Assembly: GCA_035546335.1 (NCBI GenBank) | Contig: DATKDP010000132.1 | Coordinates: forward strand, 1-17,838 | Direction of reading: 5' to 3' | Source of the DNA: DATKDP01 sp035546335 | GTDB taxonomy: Bacteria; Acidobacteriota; Thermoanaerobaculia; Gp7-AA8 | DNA length: 17,838 nt | Made by a program: the position numbers and the translations under genes | Shown: positions 1-5,144 of the stretch, piece after piece | How positions within the stretch are numbered: the first letter of the stretch is position 1 | Layout of the letters: each line of letters starts with the position of its first letter | The notes under the pieces: model-generated | The model's database searches: none | What the model was told of the DNA's origin: nothing | The model's input: the letters and a program-made list of their open reading frames with translations, nothing else

Positions 1-142
1 CTGTCGCCGCACCCTCTGCACCATTCCACCGCCCTACCGCCACCACCCGACCGCTGCGGTAGGAGGCGAGCCGCCCGCCACGTCGGGCGTCTCACCTCCG
101 GTCTTGACTCTTGATGGCCTTCTCATGGAAGGATGACGGCCT
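1..142. other. Intergenic stretch, no gene recognised
   Basis: All three forward frames are short and proline/arginine-rich without a recognisable domain, and the reverse strand shows nothing convincing. A GC-rich segment around 61-95 contains CCGCCCGCC and GTCGGGCGTC, resembling the small hairpins at 4919-4957. The end of an upstream gene could lie at the very left edge, but nothing supports it. Confidence 0.4.
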
Positions 143-261
143 GCCCTCCGCCCTCCGCTATCTGCCCTCTGCCCTCTGCCCTCTGCCCTCTGCTATCTGC
201 TATCTGCTATCTTCCCTTCTCCCTTCTCCCTTCTCCCTTCTCCCTTCTCCCTTCTCCCTTC
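143..261. repeat. Tandem heptanucleotide array, 17 units
   Basis: Seventeen 7-nt units run in unbroken phase: GCCCTCC x2, GCTATCT x1, GCCCTCT x4, GCTATCT x3, TCCCTTC x7. The forward strand is pyrimidine-rich throughout. The array lies 84 nt upstream of the secG start. It has no spacers, so it is not CRISPR, and seven is not a multiple of three, so it is not a coding repeat. A shorter heptamer array with purines on the forward strand follows etfA at 17531-17551. Confidence 0.95.
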
Positions 262-345
262 CACCTTGACTCCACCCCGGTTTGGGGGAAGAATTCGCGG
301 TCCGGCCCCGTTCTCTGGTCGGAACGTTTCATTGGCGGAGTCTTC

Positions 346-705
346 ATGATCATTTTTCTGGTCGTCGTACACATCATCGTCAGCTTCTTTCTGATGCTGG
401 CCGTCCTGCTCCAGCCGGGGAAGGGAGCCGATCTGGCGGGAGCATTCGGTGGTGGCGGATCGCAGACGGTGTTCGGTGCGAGGGGCGCGACGACCCTCTT
501 GCAGAAGCTCACGGTCATCTCGTTCATTCTGTTCATCGTGACGTCGATGACGCTCGCGATTCTGCAGACCCGGCCGCGCGGATCGGTCATGGAAGGCGCT
601 CCGGCTGCAACGGCTCCGGCGACGCCTGCGGAGGCTCCGGCAACGCCTGCGGAGGTTCCGGCAACGCCTGCGGAGGTACCGGCTCCGGCCCCCGAACAGC
701 CGTAG
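346..705 (+). CDS. secG: Preprotein translocase subunit SecG
   Basis: Auxiliary inner-membrane subunit of the SecYEG translocon. The 119-aa product has two hydrophobic helices (about residues 1-22 and 52-72) joined by a glycine-rich loop with LLQPGKGADLAGAFGGG (residues 21-37) and TVFGARG, which is the family signature. The start at 346 is chosen because GGCGGAG (334-340) sits 5 nt upstream and the protein then begins directly in the first helix; the open frame extends upstream only into the heptamer array. The C-terminal tail is Ala/Pro-rich and made of three 7-residue repeats (TPAEAPA/TPAEVPA), encoded by a 21-nt tandem repeat. A tRNA-Leu gene follows after 21 nt. Confidence 0.93.
   Translation: MIIFLVVVHIIVSFFLMLAVLLQPGKGADLAGAFGGGGSQTVFGARGATTLLQKLTVISFILFIVTSMTLAILQTRPRGSVMEGAPAATAPATPAEAPATPAEVPATPAEVPAPAPEQP
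621..683 (+). repeat. 21-nt tandem repeat inside the secG tail
   Basis: Three consecutive 21-nt units differ at only a few positions (621-641, 642-662, 663-683) and encode the TPAExPA repeats of the SecG C-terminus. The unit length keeps the reading frame, so copy number could vary without disrupting the gene. Confidence 0.9.
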
Positions 706-726
706 ATCTTTCGAAACAAACAGCCT

Positions 727-811
<85 letters not shown>

Positions 812-819
812 GGATCCTG

Positions 820-851
820 AAGGCTCGCCGAAAAGGCGGGCCTTCTTCTTT
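820..851 (+). terminator. Intrinsic terminator after secG-tRNA-Leu
   Basis: A 10-bp stem pairs 820-829 with 835-844, all Watson-Crick except one T-G, around the loop GAAAA. It is followed by CTTCTTT (845-851), an interrupted T-tract, so some readthrough is plausible. It starts 9 nt after the tRNA CCA end, and the ribosome-binding site of the next gene begins immediately after the T-tract. Confidence 0.85.
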
Positions 852-860
852 GGGAGAACG

Positions 861-1220
861 ATGATGACGGTGGATGAAAGCTCCGGCCCCGTTTCGATTC
901 CCGCGGCGACCGATGGGTCGCAGAAGCTCGACGTTCTTCGCGGCGTCGTCGAGCGGCTTCTCGACGATCTGACAGCCGGCTCGGGCGACAAGGACAAACG
1001 GAGGCAGGTCGAGGAGTGGCTGCGCAATCTGGCGGAAAAATATCCCGAATTCGAAGTCGACCGCGGGCTTCGCGAATACTATCTGGCCGAAGCAGCACGC
1101 CTGCGCGCCGATTTCGACGCTGCGAGCGATCTGACCGAGAAGCTGGCCTTCGGCCGCGCGATCGAGGCCTTTCTCGACAAGGCAGCCGACCTCGACCGCA
1201 GACTCGCCGAGCGCGCCTGA
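861..1220 (+). CDS. Hypothetical helical protein
   Basis: The 119-aa product is not recognised. It is charged and predicted mainly helical, rich in Leu, Ala, Arg and Asp/Glu, with helix-like segments around residues 20-60 and 65-118, no signal peptide and no membrane segment. There are two adjacent ATGs (861 and 864); GGGAGA at 852-857 could serve either, with better spacing for 864. The gene begins directly after the terminator hairpin at 820-851, so it probably depends on readthrough of that terminator or on a promoter inside the tRNA region. Codon use looks like its neighbours. Function unknown; confidence concerns the reading frame being a real gene. Confidence 0.72.
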   Translation: MMTVDESSGPVSIPAATDGSQKLDVLRGVVERLLDDLTAGSGDKDKRRQVEEWLRNLAEKYPEFEVDRGLREYYLAEAARLRADFDAASDLTEKLAFGRAIEAFLDKAADLDRRLAERA

Positions 1221-1233
1221 TCCCCCAGGGGAT

Positions 1234-1426
1234 GTGGCCGAAGTAAGTTCGGCCACTTCCGAAGCGGACAACTTCGTGCCCTGCCCCGAATGGGCCGGCA
1301 ACAAGCTGATGCGAGAGGGGGAAGGCATGCCTGCTCGTCACAGACCGAACTTGTCGCGGATGCTCTGTCAGACCATCGCAAGCCTTCACCATCCTCCGCG
1401 CCGCATCCGCGACAAAGTTCGGCCAC
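1234..1426. repeat. Intergenic inverted-repeat element (GTTCGGCCAC family)
   Basis: The spacer before the biotin carboxylase gene carries a hairpin GTGGCCGAA/TTCGGCCAC (1234-1242/1248-1256) and a second AAGTTCGGCCAC at 1415-1426. A longer imperfect inverted repeat pairs CCGAAC plus TTGTCGCGGATGC (1345-1363) with GCATCCGCGACAA and GTTCGG (1403-1422), with a 1-nt bulge. A copy of the core motif with one mismatch occurs near 8736 on the opposite strand. This looks like a small non-autonomous repeat. The open frames crossing it have no recognisable domain. Exact element ends are inferred. Confidence 0.6.
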
Positions 1427-1448
1427 AACCCGGCTGCCCCGCCCGCGA

Positions 1449-1454
1449 TACAAT
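1449..1454 (+). promoter_or_regulatory. Putative -10 element for the biotin carboxylase gene
   Basis: TACAAT lies 9 nt before the GTG start at 1464, with no Shine-Dalgarno between. A start site about 7 nt downstream would leave a leader of 0-3 nt. No good -35 match is seen 17 nt upstream. Confidence 0.45.
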
Positions 1455-1463
1455 CCGATCCGC

Positions 1464-2957
1464 GTGAAAGTTCTGATCGCGAATCGCGGCGAGATCGCCG
1501 TCCGAATCATCCGCGCGTGCCGGGAGCTGGGGTATCCGACGGTCGCCGTCTATTCCGACGTCGATCGCGCTGCGCTTCATGTCCTCTACGCCGACATGGC
1601 GATGCCCATAGGCGAGGCGCCGTCGCGCGAGAGCTACCTCCGCATCGATCGTATTCTCGACGCTGCGAAAAAGTCGGGTGCCGAAGCCGTCCACCCGGGG
1701 TACGGCTTTCTTGCGGAGAACGCCGAATTCGCCGAGGCGTGCGCCGCGGCGGGGTTGCTCTTCATCGGCCCTTCCCCCTCTTCCATTCGCGCGATGGGGT
1801 CGAAGACCCAGAGCCGCCAGCGGATGAAGGCCGCAGGAGTTCCGATCGTTCCGGGGCTCGAGAGAGCGGTCGACTCGTTTCACGAGATCGCCGCACTCGG
1901 AGCCGAAGCAGGATATCCGCTGATGATCAAGGCGAGTGCCGGGGGAGGGGGAAAGGGGATGCGGCTGGTCGAGCGGGAAGAAGATCTCGAGCGCGCGTTC
2001 GAGCGCGTTCGCAGCGAGGCGCAGGCGTTCTTCGGCGACGATGCGGTGTATGCGGAAAAGTTCATCCCGTCGCCGCGGCACATCGAAGTGCAGATACTCG
2101 GCGATCGTCACGGGAATCTCGTCCATCTCGGCGAACGGGAGTGCACGCTCCAGCGGCGACATCAGAAGGTCGTGGAAGAGTGTCCGTCGCCCGTGGTCGA
2201 TGCCCCGCTGCGCGAGAAGCTCGGCGAGGCCGCGATTCGTGCGGCGGCAGCCGTCGACTACTACTCTGCGGGGACCATCGAGTTCCTGATGGGTCCCGAC
2301 CGGCAGTTCTACTTCCTGGAGATGAACACGCGCCTGCAGGTGGAGCATCCGGTCACCGAGATGGTCACGGCGATCGATCTCGTCAAGGAGCAGCTTCGCG
2401 TCGCCCGCGGGGAACCGCTGTCGGTGCGGCAGGAGGAGATCCGCTGGAACGGCCATGCGATCGAGTGCCGGATCTACGCCGAGGATCCCGGAAGGAACTT
2501 CGCACCATCTCCCGGGCCGATCCGGTTCATCAGTCTGCCCGAGGGCCCTGGGATCCGGAACGACAACGGCGTGTACACCGGCTACACCGTGCCGATCCAC
2601 TACGACCCGATGCTCTCGAAGCTCATCGTGCACGGCAGCAGCCGTGACGAAGCGATTGCCCGGATGAAAAGGGCGCTTTCCGAGTATCGGGTCGAGGGGA
2701 TCGAAACGACGATCCCGCTCTATTCCACGATCATGGACCATCCGGCGTTTCGATCGGCCGAGCTCGACACAGGCTTCATCGATTCGCTTCTTTCGTCGCT
2801 CGAAGGAGAGGCGGAGGACGAAACGCTCGTCGACGCGGCCATTGCCGCTGCAGCCGTTCTCGCGTTCGAGGAGGCGCACCGCGTTCGAATTCCCGCGGTG
2901 CAGGATTCGGCCTGGCGCGCGGCGGCGCGGCACGAAGCCGTCGAGAGAGGGCGATGA
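1464..2957 (+). CDS. accC: Acyl-CoA carboxylase, biotin carboxylase subunit
   Basis: ATP-dependent carboxylation of biotin, the first half-reaction of acetyl-, propionyl- or methylcrotonyl-CoA carboxylase. The 497-aa product starts with KVLIANRGEIAVRIIRACRELG, has the ATP-grasp glycine loop GGGGKGM (160-166), ERECTLQRRHQK (224-235) and the catalytic block EMNTRLQVEHPVTE (286-299), and ends with the usual C-terminal domain (RIYAEDP, then YDPMLSKLI). GTG at 1464 is chosen because the family begins exactly here; upstream codons back to 1290 read through a repeat element and lack family similarity. The next gene overlaps by 4 nt and supplies the biotinyl domain, so the two form a split alpha subunit. 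No carboxyltransferase beta gene is in view, so the acyl-CoA substrate cannot be assigned; accC is used as the family symbol. Confidence 0.93.
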   Translation: MKVLIANRGEIAVRIIRACRELGYPTVAVYSDVDRAALHVLYADMAMPIGEAPSRESYLRIDRILDAAKKSGAEAVHPGYGFLAENAEFAEACAAAGLLFIGPSPSSIRAMGSKTQSRQRMKAAGVPIVPGLERAVDSFHEIAALGAEAGYPLMIKASAGGGGKGMRLVEREEDLERAFERVRSEAQAFFGDDAVYAEKFIPSPRHIEVQILGDRHGNLVHLGERECTLQRRHQKVVEECPSPVVDAPLREKLGEAAIRAAAAVDYYSAGTIEFLMGPDRQFYFLEMNTRLQVEHPVTEMVTAIDLVKEQLRVARGEPLSVRQEEIRWNGHAIECRIYAEDPGRNFAPSPGPIRFISLPEGPGIRNDNGVYTGYTVPIHYDPMLSKLIVHGSSRDEAIARMKRALSEYRVEGIETTIPLYSTIMDHPAFRSAELDTGFIDSLLSSLEGEAEDETLVDAAIAAAAVLAFEEAHRVRIPAVQDSAWRAAARHEAVERGR

Positions 2958-3463
2958 AACTGATCGCGAAGTATCGGGACGAGCTCGTTCCTGTCGACGT
3001 CGAGCGCGATGAGGACGGCTATCGCGTCAACCTGCGCGGCCGGTGGATTCGGGTCGATCTGGTTGCTGCGAATCGATTTTTCCGATCGTTGCGGCTGGAG
3101 GACGGCAGGCAGTTCCTGATCGTTCACGACGCCCGGGAGGGAAGGCATCAGATCTCGTTCGGAGACCGGACCATCGATCTGGAGATCCACGATCCTCTCG
3201 CGCTCCGCGCCAGGCGAAGCGACGATGCCGATTCGGGAAGTGGTCGTGTCGCTGCTCCCATGCCCGGGCGCGTCGTCCGGATCCTCGTGGCGCCAGGCGA
3301 GGAGGTGCGGAAGGGAGCGGGGCTGCTGATCCTCGAGGCGATGAAGATGCAGAACGAAATTCTGGCGCCGAGGAACGGCATCGTCCGCGAGATCCTCATC
3401 GTGAGCGGCCAGACGGTCGAGAGCGACGCGACGTTGGTGTGGATCGAAGGAGCCGTCACCTAG
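2954..3463 (+). CDS. Biotin carboxyl carrier subunit of acyl-CoA carboxylase
   Basis: Carries biotin between the carboxylase and carboxyltransferase sites. The 169-aa product has an N-terminal beta-rich region (about 1-90) resembling the linker (BT-like) domain of propionyl/methylcrotonyl-CoA carboxylase alpha chains, then a biotinyl domain (about 98-166) with APMPGRVVRI and the biotinylation motif EAMKMQ, in which Lys131 is the acceptor. Its ATG overlaps the biotin carboxylase stop (ATGA, 2954-2957), so translation is coupled; AGAGGG lies just upstream. The TAG stop (3461-3463) is the first three bases of the 165-bp palindrome, so insertion of that element may have defined the present C-terminus. 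The biotinyl fold is complete, so function should be intact. Confidence 0.92.
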   Translation: MKLIAKYRDELVPVDVERDEDGYRVNLRGRWIRVDLVAANRFFRSLRLEDGRQFLIVHDAREGRHQISFGDRTIDLEIHDPLALRARRSDDADSGSGRVAAPMPGRVVRILVAPGEEVRKGAGLLILEAMKMQNEILAPRNGIVREILIVSGQTVESDATLVWIEGAVT

Positions 3464-3625
3464 TGGAGCGTATTTGATGAATTGGCACCACCTGGCTCGA
3501 TCTCGACGCCGTGAGCTTCGTTGCGCCTCCTCAACATAGTCACCGCTATGCCTGCGTCGGCGCGCCTCGCTCACGTCGCCGATCTCTTCGCCATCTGGTA
3601 CCAATCCATCAAATACACTCCACTA
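3461..3625. repeat. 165-bp near-palindromic element
   Basis: The two ends are inverted copies. The left end reads TAGTGGAGCGTATTTGATG and the reverse complement of the right end reads TAGTGGAGTGTATTTGATG, and similarity continues through ATTGG, ACCA and TGGC. The arms diverge and match again at GTGAGC and GCGCC, and meet at a central hairpin CATAG TCACCG CTATG (3535-3550), within 1 nt of the element's centre. It sits between the convergent biotinyl carrier and Uma2 genes and provides the carrier's stop codon. It encodes no transposase, so it is a MITE-like or REP-like mobile palindrome by inference, and could act as a bidirectional terminator. Confidence 0.88.
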
Positions 3626-3651
3626 GCCGCTCTCCGGGTCTGAGTCCCGTC

Positions 3652-4212
3652 TCAATCGAGCCAGAGAGTCGCGAGATCGAGGTCGATCGACTCGAAGGGG
3701 GCAGCGCGAGCGACGACCCCTCCGCTCCAGAATCCGGACTTCTCCCACCCCCGCTCGCGTCGCACGAGAGCTTCCAGGGTGCGGTTTCCCGGGTCGATCA
3801 GCCAGATCCAGCTCACGCCATATCGGTGATAGAGAGGCAGTTTCCTCATCCGGTCGAGATCCGCCGTCGCAGGGGAGAGCACCTCGCACACCCAGTCTGG
3901 CGCGATCTCGATCGCCGGCGCGTCGGGAAGAGATCCGAGCGTGCTGTGTCGCCACCCTGCCACGTCGGGGACGAAGACATTCGATTCGAGATGGACCTCC
4001 GGCTCGTCGAGAATCCACCAGCCGTCCTCCTCGCCGCGATGACCGATCTGGAATCCGCTCACCAGATGGGCGCCGAGAACGGAGATCACCTTTGCATGTC
4101 TGATGGCCGGCCGTGGTGAAAGGATCAGATCGCCGTCGAACAGCTCCGCGATGCGATCGTTCGGAGCGTCCCGGACATCGTCATAAGTCGCCCCTTTTTT
4201 CGTCTCCGTCAC
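3652..4212 (-). CDS. Uma2-family (DUF820) putative endonuclease
   Basis: The 186-aa product has the Uma2 restriction-endonuclease-like fold pattern: AELFDGDLILSPRP near 22-35, VPDVAGW (81-87, Asp83), PDWVCEVLSP (105-114, Glu110), then D120 and K124 before LYHRYGVSWIWLIDP (127-141). These acidic residues and the downstream Lys fit the PD-(D/E)xK-like site proposed for the family; true substrates are unknown. The start is a GTG at 4212 with no Shine-Dalgarno; TAGCAT lies 6 nt upstream, suggesting a leaderless mRNA. It lies 84 nt downstream of a second Uma2 gene on the same strand, and the two differ substantially in sequence. Confidence 0.9.
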   Translation of the reverse strand: MTETKKGATYDDVRDAPNDRIAELFDGDLILSPRPAIRHAKVISVLGAHLVSGFQIGHRGEEDGWWILDEPEVHLESNVFVPDVAGWRHSTLGSLPDAPAIEIAPDWVCEVLSPATADLDRMRKLPLYHRYGVSWIWLIDPGNRTLEALVRRERGWEKSGFWSGGVVARAAPFESIDLDLATLWLD

Positions 4213-4218
4213 GAGTCC

Positions 4219-4224
4219 ATGCTA
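4219..4224 (-). promoter_or_regulatory. Putative leaderless -10 element of the first Uma2 gene
   Basis: On the reverse strand TAGCAT ends 6 nt before the GTG at 4212, placing the expected transcription start on the start codon itself. No ribosome-binding site is present in between. Confidence 0.5.
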
Positions 4225-4296
4225 CCTCGGTCCGTGTGCACGGGGGAAAGAGGGGCACCTCGATGCTCCCCTGGAAGCGCTCGCAACCAAGGGAAT

Positions 4297-4869
4297 CTAC
4301 GAAATGCTGCTGTTGCGGTAGATCTCGTCGACCATCAGATCGACATCGAGCGACGGGACCCTGACCCGTCCACCAGCGATCGCCACCCTCGTTGTCCAGG
4401 TGTCTCCTTCGCGCAGATGTACGGAAATTCGCCGCTCGCGGTGCGAGACGATCACGTACTCCATGAGGGTCTCGATGGTCTGGTAGCAGGCGAGCTTCCT
4501 GCCCGTATCGAACTCTTCGGACGAGTCGCTCGTCACTTCGACGAGGATCATCGGATTCAACGCCGTCGCACTCGGGCTGGGGCCATGCTGCTGCAACGGT
4601 CCGCAGATCACCGCGCAATCAGGAAATGTGGCGAGTCCGGGGGTCTCGACGTAGACTCGGAGGTCCGATGTGTGAACGCGGCACGGGCGATTCCCGACTG
4701 CGTTCCCGAGCAGACGGAGCATCTCGGCCGCGAGTGCAGAGTGTTCTTCGGAGCCGCCAGCCATCGCATAGATCTCGCCGTCGAGGAACTCGTGCTTCGT
4801 CAGGGAGAGCTTCTCGAGCGCAACGTAATCCGCGTACGTGTACCGGTGGATCCGGTGAGGGTCGGCCAT
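4297..4869 (-). CDS. Uma2-family (DUF820) putative endonuclease
   Basis: The 190-aa product shows typical Uma2 features: YTYADYVALE near the N-terminus, KHEFLDGEIYAMAGGS (25-40), HTSDLRVYVE (66-75), FPDCAVICG with Asp84, NPMILVEVTSDSSEEFDTGRK with Glu111, Asp121 and Lys125, and CYQTIETLMEYVIVS (128-142). The start at 4869 (MADPH...) is preferred over the in-frame ATG at 4878 because TAGAAT ends 7 nt upstream of 4869, so transcription would begin at or next to that ATG. It points away from the kinase-like gene and towards the first Uma2 gene. Uma2 genes are often present in many copies per genome; their biological role is not settled. Confidence 0.9.
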   Translation of the reverse strand: MADPHRIHRYTYADYVALEKLSLTKHEFLDGEIYAMAGGSEEHSALAAEMLRLLGNAVGNRPCRVHTSDLRVYVETPGLATFPDCAVICGPLQQHGPSPSATALNPMILVEVTSDSSEEFDTGRKLACYQTIETLMEYVIVSHRERRISVHLREGDTWTTRVAIAGGRVRVPSLDVDLMVDEIYRNSSIS

Positions 4870-4876
4870 GGCGGGC

Positions 4877-4882
4877 ATTCTA
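4877..4882 (-). promoter_or_regulatory. Putative leaderless -10 element of the second Uma2 gene
   Basis: Reverse-strand TAGAAT is separated by 7 nt from the ATG at 4869. The region upstream is GC-rich and has no clear -35 hexamer. Confidence 0.5.
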
Positions 4883-4918
4883 TCCTGCAAAACGGTCGGG
4901 ACGCTGGAGCCGAGGGGG

Positions 4919-4957
4919 TCGGGCGTCCCGCCCGATCGAGGCGGCGTCCTCGCCGCC
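4919..4957. repeat. Pair of adjacent GC-rich hairpins
   Basis: Two perfect 7-bp hairpins follow each other: TCGGGCG TCC CGCCCGA (4919-4935) and GGCGGCG TCCT CGCCGCC (4940-4957). They lie in the 275-nt spacer between the divergent Uma2 and kinase-like genes. They resemble the small palindromes at 61-95 and 8811-8911 and are probably REP-like dispersed sequences. The rest of the spacer (to 5128) contains further short inverted motifs but no gene. Confidence 0.75.
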
Positions 4958-5128
4958 CCTCGCACGTCGGGACGATGTGAGCAAGCCTGCCAGCGATGGC
5001 GAGGACACCATCGCGATCGTGCGAAGACGCACGACCCCCAGCTTCGCTCGCACGATGACGGGAGGCCACGGTCTTATCCCTTCACCGCGGGCAGCGCGCT
5101 CGCGAAAGGGGCCTTCTGTCCCCTCGGC

Positions 5129-5134
5129 TATAAT
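5129..5134 (+). promoter_or_regulatory. Consensus -10 element of the kinase-like gene
   Basis: A perfect TATAAT ends 10 nt before the ATG at 5145, giving an expected leader of only about 3-4 nt and no room for a ribosome-binding site. No convincing -35 is seen. Confidence 0.6.
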
Positions 5135-5144
5135 CGATGCGAGC

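Noticed and set aside
143..261. CRISPR array
   Set aside because: The 7-nt units have no spacers and there are no cas genes.
1290..1463. N-terminal extension of the biotin carboxylase
   Set aside because: The extra residues come from the repeat element, and the family N-terminus starts exactly at the GTG at 1464.
3461..3625. Protein-coding insertion sequence
   Set aside because: Only 165 bp, no transposase frame; the frame crossing it on the minus strand is a shadow of the carrier gene.
4626..5144. 173-residue N-terminal extension of the kinase-like protein
   Set aside because: It overlaps the opposing Uma2 gene and the hairpin spacer, has shadow composition, and TATAAT lies just before the internal ATG at 5145.
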